A stretch of 12,370 nucleotides of DNA from Phycisphaerales bacterium UBA2218 (GTDB lineage Bacteria; Planctomycetota; Phycisphaerae; Sedimentisphaerales; Anaerobacaceae), in the NCBI GenBank assembly GCA_002327785.1, contig DCUI01000241.1, positions 2,441 to 14,810 on the forward strand, read 5' to 3'. Below, one piece after another: positions 6,654 to 12,370 of the stretch. Made by a program: the position numbers and the translations under genes. Position 1 is the first letter of the stretch; every line of letters begins with the position of its first letter. The notes beneath the pieces were generated by a model. The model was not told where the DNA came from. It saw nothing but the letters and a program-made list of their open reading frames with translations, and searched no databases.

Positions 6654-8906
6654 ATGGACAGTAAACAACTGCTGTACGATATCAACGAACTGAACCACCT
6701 TTTCCGGGACAGCGCCAGCGTCGAGACGCTGCTGAACAAGGCGGTCGAGATGGTCGCCCAGCGGACCCAGTCCGCCGTCTGCTCGATCTATCTCTACAAC
6801 CCGCAGAAGCAGGAATTGACGCTGCGGGCCACCCGCGGGCTGAATCCTCAGTCCGTGGGCCAGGTGCGTCTGAAGCTTGGCCAGGGTCTGACCGGCCTGG
6901 CCCTCCAAGAGATGCGGACGGTCTGCGAGAGCGACGCCAGCCGAAGCCCGAACTACCAGTTCTTCCCCGGCATCTTCGAGGAACGCTACAACGCGTTTCT
7001 GGCGGTGCCGATCGCCCGGGGTCTCTCCAAAATGGGCGTCCTGGTCCTCCAGCGGGACACAGGCCGCTCTTTCAGCGACCCCGATGTCACCTCCCTGGAG
7101 ACGGTGGCCTCGCAACTCGGCAATATCATCGAGAACGCGCAGTTCATCATGGGGATTCACGAGCCGCCCCAGGAGATCGTGAAAGGCCCGCCGGCCGGAC
7201 TCAAATTCATCAAGGGCAAAATGGCCGCCGAGGGCTTCGCCTACGCCCCCTCCATGGTCCTCGACAAGCAGAGAAGCCTTGCATTTCTCTCCAGCCATGA
7301 CTACGGCAGGACCTACTCTCTGGAAGAGTTCCACAAGGCAGTAGTCAGCACGGAGAGGCAACTGGAGGAACTGCAGGAGCAGGTCGAGCACAAGCTCTCC
7401 GACGCCGCCTCGCTGATCTTCGCCGCCCACCTGATGATTCTGAAGGACCGCGATTTCATCGGGAGGGTCACCAAGCAAATCAAGGCGGGGGTCAATGCGC
7501 CCGCGGCCGTGGCCGAGGTCGCCGCGGATTATATGCGGAGTTTCCTCGCCAGCGACAGCGCCTACATGCGGGAGAAGGCCAACGACATCGAGGACTTGGC
7601 CGTGCGGCTGGTAAACAACATGGTCAGCACCGGCGCCGAGAGTGATGCCAGCCGCGGTCACGTCACCGTCACGCGGGAACTCTTCCCATCGGATCTCCTG
7701 AAGCTTTCCTCGGAGGGCGTGGCCGCAGCGGTCCTGGTGGGAGGCGGCGTCACCTCGCACATCTCCATCCTGGCGAGATCCCTCGCCATGCCCATGGTCA
7801 TCACGGACGCCTTCGACCTCCTGAACGTGCCCGACGGCACCCCCCTGCTGATCGATGCCGATATGGGGAACGTCTTCGTCGATCCGGACGACGACGTGCT
7901 CGAGCGGTTCTGGGCCCGCCAGCGGGCGCGGCTCACCCTGGCCGATCAGAAGAAGCTCATGAAGCGCATCACCGCGACGGCCGACGGGACCCGCGTGCAG
8001 CTCATGGCCAACATCAACCTGTTGACCGACCTGAAGGTCGCGGCGGAACTCCACTGCGACGGCATCGGCTTGTATCGCACGGAGTTTCCATTCCTCATCC
8101 GGTCCACGTTCCCCTCCGAGGCCGAGCAGTACGTGATCTACCGCAAGCTGGTCGAATCCATGCCCGGCAAGCCCGTGACCTTCCGCACGCTCGACGCAGG
8201 CGGCGACAAGATCCTCTCCTACTACCACGATATCAAGGAGCAGAACCCGGCGATGGGCATGCGATCCATTCGCTTCTCGCTCCAGAACAAGGCCATCTTC
8301 ACCGAGCAGGTCCGGGCCATCCTGCGGGCGGGCGTCGGGGCCGACCTGCGGATCATGTTCCCGATGATCTCCTCACTCGACGAGTTCCACGAGGCCCGCG
8401 AAGTCGTCTACGAGTCGATGGCTCTGCTGGCCAGGCAGGGACTCGAACACAACGACAAGCCCAGGCTCGGAATGATGGTCGAGCTGCCAGCCGTGGCCGA
8501 TCTGGCCGACGACTTTGCCCGCGAGGCGGATTTCTTCTCCATCGGGACCAACGACCTGATCCAGTTCATGCTGGCGGCAGACCGCACCAACGAGAGCGTG
8601 GCGAGCTTCTATCTGCCGCACCATCCTTCGATCCTCCGCATGCTGAGCCGGATCGCCCTCGCCGCCAGCGAGCACGACTGCGACCTGTCCCTCTGCGGCG
8701 ACATGGCCCACGAAACGCAGTACACCCCGTTCCTCCTGGGCATCGGGATCAGGGCATTCAGCGTGGACCCCATCCACCTGCTGCGAACCCAGCAGGCCAT
8801 CGGCGCCACATCGCTGACCGACGCCCAGAACCTCGCGAAAGAGATGCTCTCGAAGAGCCGAATCGGCGAGATCGCCGCCCTGCTGCATGCCGAACCCCGC
8901 TCTTGA
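6654..8906 (+). CDS. ptsP: Phosphoenolpyruvate-protein phosphotransferase with GAF domain (enzyme I-Ntr)
   Basis: 750 aa, a normal length for PtsP. It takes phosphate from PEP and passes it to an HPr/NPr-like protein in the regulatory nitrogen PTS. Domains: N-terminal GAF sensor (about 15-165; binds glutamine/2-oxoglutarate-type signals in characterised homologues); EI N-terminal helical domain (about 185-330); swivelling phosphohistidine domain with GGGVTSHISILARS (363-376), active-site His369; and C-terminal TIM barrel with YRTEFPFL (474-481), FRTLDAGGDK (510-519), NPAMGMRSIR (531-540), MMVELPA (607-613), IGTNDLIQF (630-638) and active-site Cys681 in LCGDMAHE. All catalytic residues are present. 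The ATG has GAAGG about 5 nt upstream. No HPr/NPr or EIIA-Ntr gene lies in this window, so its partners must be encoded elsewhere. The 70-bp gap to the DUF1080 gene has no evident terminator. Confidence 0.96.
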   Translation: MDSKQLLYDINELNHLFRDSASVETLLNKAVEMVAQRTQSAVCSIYLYNPQKQELTLRATRGLNPQSVGQVRLKLGQGLTGLALQEMRTVCESDASRSPNYQFFPGIFEERYNAFLAVPIARGLSKMGVLVLQRDTGRSFSDPDVTSLETVASQLGNIIENAQFIMGIHEPPQEIVKGPPAGLKFIKGKMAAEGFAYAPSMVLDKQRSLAFLSSHDYGRTYSLEEFHKAVVSTERQLEELQEQVEHKLSDAASLIFAAHLMILKDRDFIGRVTKQIKAGVNAPAAVAEVAADYMRSFLASDSAYMREKANDIEDLAVRLVNNMVSTGAESDASRGHVTVTRELFPSDLLKLSSEGVAAAVLVGGGVTSHISILARSLAMPMVITDAFDLLNVPDGTPLLIDADMGNVFVDPDDDVLERFWARQRARLTLADQKKLMKRITATADGTRVQLMANINLLTDLKVAAELHCDGIGLYRTEFPFLIRSTFPSEAEQYVIYRKLVESMPGKPVTFRTLDAGGDKILSYYHDIKEQNPAMGMRSIRFSLQNKAIFTEQVRAILRAGVGADLRIMFPMISSLDEFHEAREVVYESMALLARQGLEHNDKPRLGMMVELPAVADLADDFAREADFFSIGTNDLIQFMLAADRTNESVASFYLPHHPSILRMLSRIALAASEHDCDLSLCGDMAHETQYTPFLLGIGIRAFSVDPIHLLRTQQAIGATSLTDAQNLAKEMLSKSRIGEIAALLHAEPRS

Positions 8907-8976
8907 AATGTCTCGGTGGTCGCTGTATTGTAAGACGAATGTGATTTACCAACTCGAATCTGAAAGGATATCGTTC

Positions 8977-9987
8977 ATGACCGGGAACACACATCGCACG
9001 CTGGTTCTTGTCACGGCTCTGTGGATTTGCACAACGGCTATCGCCTCGGAAGCCGATCCGTTCATCGGCCGCTGGGCCCTGACCCTCCCCGGCGGCGCCG
9101 CCGGCTGGCTGGGCGTCACCCAGGAGAACGGCTATCTGGACGGCAGCATCCTCTGGGGCGGCGGAAGCGTGCTCCCCGTGGACAGCGTCTTCACCACAAA
9201 CGACAGCCTGTGCGTCGTCCGGCTGCACAAGGTGGAACGTAAAGACGCCGCGGGCAAGGTCGTCCGCACCCAGATGTTCCCCGAAGTCATCATGGCAAGA
9301 GTCGATGGCGACTTCCTCCAACTGAGCCAGATTCAGCCGCACACGGATGGCTTGGGCTTCGAGCAGCGGGAGTTCACCGGCAAGCGGATTCCCCCTCTGC
9401 CCGACAAGCCGAACTTGTCGAATGTCAAGTTCGGCGCATCGATCGACCTGTTCGATGGGACCAGCCTCGACGGTTGGAAGCTGACCAGCAACGGCCAGAA
9501 GAACGGGTGGTTACCCGAGGACGGGATGCTCGTCAACAAGGCGATCCAGCCGGAGGGCCGCCACGTCTCCTACGGCAACCTCCGAACGGTCGCCGAGTTC
9601 GAGGATTTCAATCTGAAGCTGGAGGTGAAGGTCAACAAAGGCGAAAACAGCGGCGTCTACCTGCGAGGCATCTATGAGGTCCAGGTCGCCGACACCTACG
9701 GCCGGCCCCTCGACTCGCACAACATGGGCGGCGTCTACAGCCGGATCACGCCCCGCGTGGCCGCCGAGAAGCCCGCCGGCCAGTGGCAGACCCTGGACAT
9801 CACGCTCGTGGATCGCCACGTCACCGTCATCCTCAACGGCCAGACGATCATCGACAATGAGCCGCTCCTCGGCTGCACGGGCGGCGCCCTGTGGTCCGAC
9901 GAGTTCAAGCCCGGCCCGATCTATCTCCAGGGCGACCACACGGGCATCGCCTACCGCAACATCGTCCTGACGCCGGTCGTGAAGTAA
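8977..9987 (+). CDS. Secreted DUF1080 (3-keto-disaccharide hydrolase-like) protein with extra N-terminal domain
   Basis: 336 aa from the ATG at 8977, chosen because AAAGGA lies 8 nt upstream and a signal peptide follows at once (residues 1-24, hydrophobic TLVLVTALWICTTAIA, then SEADPF). An in-frame ATG at 8887 would overlap ptsP and bury the signal peptide, so it is less likely. Residues about 27-140 form a small beta-rich domain (DPFIGRWALTLPGG, LHKVER) not assigned to a family. Residues about 155-333 are DUF1080, a concanavalin-like fold: LFDGTSLDGW, NLRTVAEFEDFNLKLEVKV, GENSGVYLRGIYEVQV, WQTLDITLVDRHVTVILNG and the end GPIYLQGDHTGIAYRNI. DUF1080 proteins are expanded in planctomycetes and verrucomicrobia; some act on 3-keto-glycosides. 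It probably acts outside the cytoplasm with the propeller protein encoded upstream (inference). Confidence 0.9.
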   Translation: MTGNTHRTLVLVTALWICTTAIASEADPFIGRWALTLPGGAAGWLGVTQENGYLDGSILWGGGSVLPVDSVFTTNDSLCVVRLHKVERKDAAGKVVRTQMFPEVIMARVDGDFLQLSQIQPHTDGLGFEQREFTGKRIPPLPDKPNLSNVKFGASIDLFDGTSLDGWKLTSNGQKNGWLPEDGMLVNKAIQPEGRHVSYGNLRTVAEFEDFNLKLEVKVNKGENSGVYLRGIYEVQVADTYGRPLDSHNMGGVYSRITPRVAAEKPAGQWQTLDITLVDRHVTVILNGQTIIDNEPLLGCTGGALWSDEFKPGPIYLQGDHTGIAYRNIVLTPVVK

Positions 9988-10020
9988 GGGACGCCAGGGC
10001 CTCGATCCATGCGCTCAGGC

Positions 10021-10560
10021 TCATCGTGAATTCGTCCCACGGCCGCCGGTCGACCCCATCGGGCTCGGACTGAACCGCGACGGGGAGGATGACGAGTCCT
10101 CCGGCAAGCCCTCACGGACGTCATACTGCGAGCCGGAGAAGTCGTGATCTTCGAGCGCGCTCCACGCCTGCGTCGAGCCCGACCCCGAGGATAACTGCCT
10201 GAAGCTGCCGACGAGAGCGGTCGTCGTTGACGAGATGGTGTCGATGCAAACGAGGAAAACGAACGCATGCGCGACGAGGAGCACAAACCGAACAAGCGCG
10301 TGCCCAAAGGTGTGAGGCCGCAGAAAGAGCCGAATGCCCGCATAGATGACGAGGCCCAGCGTCACTACCCCCAGCACCGGGCAGAGCACCATGCACACAA
10401 CAAAGCCGGCCCCCGGCTCCTTGTTCCAGTCGCGAAGGTATTCCCCCTCATCCAGATACAGGGCAACGCCGATGGCCGTGAGTACGAGGGCGACGAGAAA
10501 CCCCGCGTCCAGCATGTACCGGGCAAACCATTCGTCGGAGGATGCATCATCCACAGACAT
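10021..10560 (-). CDS. Small integral membrane protein of unknown function
   Basis: 179 aa, no family recognised. Three predicted transmembrane helices: about 19-36 (AGFLVALVLTAIGVALYL), 52-78 (GFVVCMVLCPVLGVV and on) and 88-110 (ALVRFVLLVAHAFVFLVCI). A hydrophilic, Ser/Gly-rich, low-complexity tail follows (about 120-179, with SSGSGS and SSSSPS). The ATG at 10560 lies 15 bp after the proB stop codon on the same strand, so it is very likely co-transcribed with proB; a recognisable ribosome-binding site is weak. It converges with the DUF1080 gene 33 bp away, with no clear terminator in between. A link to proline metabolism is not implied by anything in the protein itself. Confidence 0.75.
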   Translation of the reverse strand: MSVDDASSDEWFARYMLDAGFLVALVLTAIGVALYLDEGEYLRDWNKEPGAGFVVCMVLCPVLGVVTLGLVIYAGIRLFLRPHTFGHALVRFVLLVAHAFVFLVCIDTISSTTTALVGSFRQLSSGSGSTQAWSALEDHDFSGSQYDVREGLPEDSSSSPSRFSPSPMGSTGGRGTNSR

Positions 10561-10575
10561 TTTGCCGAAGTCCAG

Positions 10576-11676
10576 TCAGTAATCCAGAAAGACAATGTCC
10601 TCAGGAATCGCCACCACGTCGCGGTGCTTGGGACCGAGAAGCTTCTTGATCTCGGTGCTGTGCTTGCCCACAACGGTCTTGAGCTGCACGCTGCTAATGC
10701 TCGCTACGGCCTTGGCCGCGTCGTTCAGCATGACGACCTCGCCGGGATCGAAGACGCCCTCGACGCCGATGACGCCGCTGGGCAGCAGGCTTTTATGATT
10801 GCGCAGGGCCTTCATTGCGCCGTCGTCGATGCAAATCACGCCGGCGGGTCGGCTGTTCAGGATCCAGCGGGCGCGGTTGCCAAGCTTACGCCTGGGCATG
10901 AAGACCGTGCCGAGCGGCTCGCCCGCCATGATCCGGCTGATAACGTCCTTCTCACGGCCGTTGGCCAGCACGATCCGACACCCGGCGTTGGCGGCAATCT
11001 TCGCGGCCTCGATCTTTGTCTTCATCCCGCCGGTCGAGTGCGCACTGCCCGAGCCGCCTGCGTTGCGGACGATCTGGTCACTGATCTCGAAGACGACGGG
11101 GATCGGCTTGGCATCCGCGTGTTTCTGCGGATTCTTGTCGTACAGCGCGTCGATATCCGTGAGCATGACCAGCAGGTCGGCGTCGATCTTGCTCGCGACC
11201 AGAGCGCTGAGCCGGTCGTTGTCGCCGAACGCGGTGCCGATCTCCGCCGTGCTGACGCTGTCGTTCTCGTTGAGCACCGGGACGACCCCCAGGTCCAGCA
11301 GCGTCTCGATGGCGTTGCGAAGGTTCAGATAGGTCTTGCGGTTGCTGAGCACCTCCACGGTCAGCAGCACCTGGGCCACCTGGACGCCGTGCTGTGCGAA
11401 CGCCTTGCGATATTCCTGCATCAGCAGCGGCTGGCCGATCGCGGCGCACGCCTGCCGCATCTTCATCTCCCTGGGCTTCTCGGTCAAACGGAGCTGTCCG
11501 GCCCCCATGCCGATGGCCCCGCTGGTGACGACGACCACCTGCCGCCCCGCTTCGATGAGGCCCTTGACCTGCTCCGCCACGCCGCTGAAATACGCCGTAT
11601 CGATCCCGTCGCCCTTGGCCAGGGTGTTTGTGCCGATCTTGATGACCACGCGTTTCGTCTTCTCGAAATTTCGCAT
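10576..11676 (-). CDS. proB: Glutamate 5-kinase
   Basis: 366 aa, a typical full-length ProB. It phosphorylates L-glutamate to gamma-glutamyl phosphate, the first step of proline synthesis, in the cytoplasm. The amino-acid-kinase domain (about 8-255) shows VIKIGTNTL (11-19), VVTSGAIGMGAG (49-60), LNENDSVST (135-143), FGDNDRLSALVA (150-161) and STGGMKTKIEAAKIA (214-228). A PUA domain follows (about 275-355, ARWILNSRPAGVICIDDGA and on), as in most bacterial ProB. The ATG at 11676 is the first start and fits family N-termini, but there is no Shine-Dalgarno sequence. A strong promoter ends only 8 nt upstream, implying a leaderless mRNA. No proA lies in the window; the membrane-protein gene follows 15 bp downstream. 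Confidence 0.97.
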   Translation of the reverse strand: MRNFEKTKRVVIKIGTNTLAKGDGIDTAYFSGVAEQVKGLIEAGRQVVVVTSGAIGMGAGQLRLTEKPREMKMRQACAAIGQPLLMQEYRKAFAQHGVQVAQVLLTVEVLSNRKTYLNLRNAIETLLDLGVVPVLNENDSVSTAEIGTAFGDNDRLSALVASKIDADLLVMLTDIDALYDKNPQKHADAKPIPVVFEISDQIVRNAGGSGSAHSTGGMKTKIEAAKIAANAGCRIVLANGREKDVISRIMAGEPLGTVFMPRRKLGNRARWILNSRPAGVICIDDGAMKALRNHKSLLPSGVIGVEGVFDPGEVVMLNDAAKAVASISSVQLKTVVGKHSTEIKKLLGPKHRDVVAIPEDIVFLDY

Positions 11677-11684
11677 ATGGAATC

Positions 11685-11714
11685 ATTATACGGCCCGCCA
11701 GATCGCGGCTTCAA
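11685..11714 (-). promoter_or_regulatory. proB promoter, predicted to give a leaderless transcript
   Basis: On the minus strand: TTGAAG (11714-11709), 18-bp spacer and a perfect TATAAT (11690-11685). Only 8 nt lie between the -10 box and the proB ATG, so the expected start of transcription falls on or within one or two bases of the A of ATG. Confidence 0.65.
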
Positions 11715-11790
11715 GGGCAAAAGAGACAAGCACAACCTTGTGTGAGATCGGTTCGCCGCGTGCAAGAACATGCAGAAACCACCGTGCTTG

Positions 11791-11836
11791 ACGTTCCCCT
11801 ATGTGCTGCTACCAGCCAAGGCCCATAGGGGAATGT
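11791..11836 (+). other. Long inverted repeat in the proB/ATPase intergenic region
   Basis: ACGTTCCCCTATG (11791-11803) pairs with CATAGGGGAATGT (11824-11836): 12 Watson-Crick pairs plus one G·U in a plus-strand RNA. The 20-nt loop holds a nested GCTG/CAGC stem. A run of six T follows at 11843-11848 after a 6-nt gap, so it could be an imperfect plus-strand terminator. A further 7-bp inverted repeat, CAAGCAC (11727-11733) / GTGCTTG (11784-11790), abuts its left side. Confidence 0.6.
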
Positions 11837-11849
11837 CCCACGTTTTTTG

Positions 11850-11878
11850 TTGATGGGATTTTCAAAGGGGCCTATCAT
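11850..11878 (+). promoter_or_regulatory. Sigma-70 promoter of the ATPase/TOPRIM operon
   Basis: TTGATG (11850-11855), exact 17-bp spacer, TATCAT (11873-11878, 5 of 6 to TATAAT). The predicted start, near 11885, lies about 38 nt before the ATG at 11923, which has its own AGGTGG ribosome-binding site. Confidence 0.6.
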
Positions 11879-11882
11879 GAGC

Positions 11883-11898
11883 ATTAGAGGCGTCTAAT
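11883..11898. promoter_or_regulatory. Operator-like palindrome at the predicted transcription start
   Basis: Perfect inverted repeat ATTAGA-GGCG-TCTAAT directly after the -10 box, overlapping the expected +1. This is the usual place for a repressor operator; it could equally form a small 5'-end hairpin in the mRNA. Confidence 0.45.
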
Positions 11899-11922
11899 CA
11901 CATGTGCTAAAGGTGGTTCATT

Positions 11923-12241
11923 ATGCTAAACACTCTTCAAATCGATGGCTTCCGGTGGATTCGTCATGGAGGACGAGATTGACACAGGACTTCACCACTC
12001 CGTTATGAGTGACATGTGGCGGGTTCTGATTGCATCTGCTGAACGTCTGGATGCGCAATTATTCGTTACAACCCATAGCCTGGACTGTGTACGCAGTCTG
12101 GCGTGGCTTGCCTATACGCAGCCCGAATTGTGCAAAAGTGTGCGGATGCACAGAGTGGACAGCGAACGTTCCAAGACAATCGTGTACGGTCCTGATGAGA
12201 TCTCCATAGCTGCTGAGCAACACGTGGAGATGAGAGGATGA
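11923..12241 (+). pseudogene. AAA/OLD-like ATPase with large internal deletion and frameshift
   Basis: Two pieces of one gene appear joined. From the ATG at 11923 (AGGTGG site 6 nt upstream) the sequence reads MLNTLQIDGFR, the typical first strand of AAA_15/AAA_21 (RecF/OLD-like) ATPases, but hits a stop at 11980-11982. A second frame, +1 relative to it (open from an ATG at 11945, stop at 12239-12241, 98 codons), encodes the ATPase C-terminus: Walker B FVMEDEIDTGLHHS, then MWRVLIASAERLDAQLFVTTHSLDCVRSL (switch/H-loop region) and a final beta-rich segment. The Walker A region (GxxxxGKS) and the few hundred residues usually between these parts are missing; the join lies around 11945-11960. It is therefore very probably inactive. 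The 98-codon frame might still be translated and, through its ATGA overlap, couple translation to the TOPRIM-like gene. Confidence 0.75.
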
Positions 12242-12370
12242 TGGAACGCGAAGGGTCTCCATACAGACTCCTCGTCGAGGGCCGTGACGACGAGCATTGT
12301 GTCCTTCAGTTGATGCGAAGGCATGGCGTGAACTGGGATGATCCGAAGGCAGCTATTGCCCCACGTACAT
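12238..12370 (+). CDS. TOPRIM-like protein (DUF3226/DUF4435-like), 3' part beyond the window
   Basis: Starts at ATG 12238 (or the next codon, ATG 12241), overlapping the ATPase stop as ATGA, with GGAG 8 nt upstream; 44 residues are visible. The segment YRLLVEGRDDEHCVLQLMRR carries the first TOPRIM strand and its VEGxxD acidic motif. Small TOPRIM proteins of this kind are encoded directly after AAA/OLD-like ATPases in two-gene phage-defence systems (for example the AriA/AriB pair of PARIS, AriB being DUF4435) and in related uncharacterised pairs. The ATPase partner here is truncated, so this gene may be an orphan effector. The exact DUF assignment needs the missing C-terminal part. Confidence 0.65.
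   Translation, partial: MMEREGSPYRLLVEGRDDEHCVLQLMRRHGVNWDDPKAAIAPRT

Noticed and set aside
5955..8228. 757-codon open frame antisense to ptsP and the glycosidase-like gene
   Set aside because: It lies wholly opposite well-supported genes, has no recognisable domain, and its His/Asp/Gly/Val-rich composition is the reverse-strand shadow of GC-rich codons.
10267..11745. 492-codon open frame antisense to proB and the membrane-protein gene
   Set aside because: Shadow of proB, which is certain; no domain and no start signal.

Overview
The window looks like a fragment of a GC-rich chromosome from a planctomycete, probably of the Phycisphaerae/Sedimentisphaerales type. The evidence is the gene content: a planctomycete-style ECF sigma factor (Sigma70_ECF/TIGR02999-like) followed by a Ser/Thr protein kinase with the characteristic N-terminal ERAAYLE...CG motif, and a secreted DUF1080 protein beside a secreted beta-propeller glycosidase-like protein. 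No 16S rRNA or other definitive marker is present, so the phylum is an inference.

Layout. Positions 1-1706 (minus strand) hold a sigma factor and, downstream of it, a protein kinase that runs off the left edge. Positions 1707-2541 have no convincing gene but carry an imperfect direct repeat of about 85 bp (period about 225 bp), and each copy can form a conserved 8-bp hairpin. Positions 2542-3340 look like a piece of an integrated element or its scar: a small ORF, an excisionase-like HTH gene, two abutting 11-bp repeats, and a tRNA-Arg(UCG) gene cut off after the anticodon loop. Positions 3386-5056 (minus) encode an exported protein made of three head-to-tail methyltransferase domains, with an intrinsic terminator behind it. 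Positions 5451-9987 (plus) run: secreted five-bladed-propeller protein, ptsP (GAF-containing PTS enzyme I, nitrogen type), secreted DUF1080 protein. Positions 10021-11676 (minus) carry proB with a small membrane-protein gene 15 bp behind it; proB appears to be leaderless. From 11687 rightward the sequence is less GC-rich and holds a palindrome-rich intergenic region, a good promoter, an internally deleted AAA/OLD-like ATPase, and, translationally coupled to it, the start of a TOPRIM-like gene: the remains of a two-gene ATPase/nuclease system of the kind used in phage defence.

How the parts relate. Core functions (ProB for proline synthesis, PtsP for PEP-dependent phosphorelay) sit among secreted carbohydrate-related proteins and at least two regions with accessory character (the tRNA/HTH junction and the ATPase/TOPRIM remnant). 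The most unusual gene is the triplicated, signal-peptide-bearing methyltransferase. The clearest evolutionary events are the tRNA-Arg truncation and the internal deletion of the AAA ATPase.
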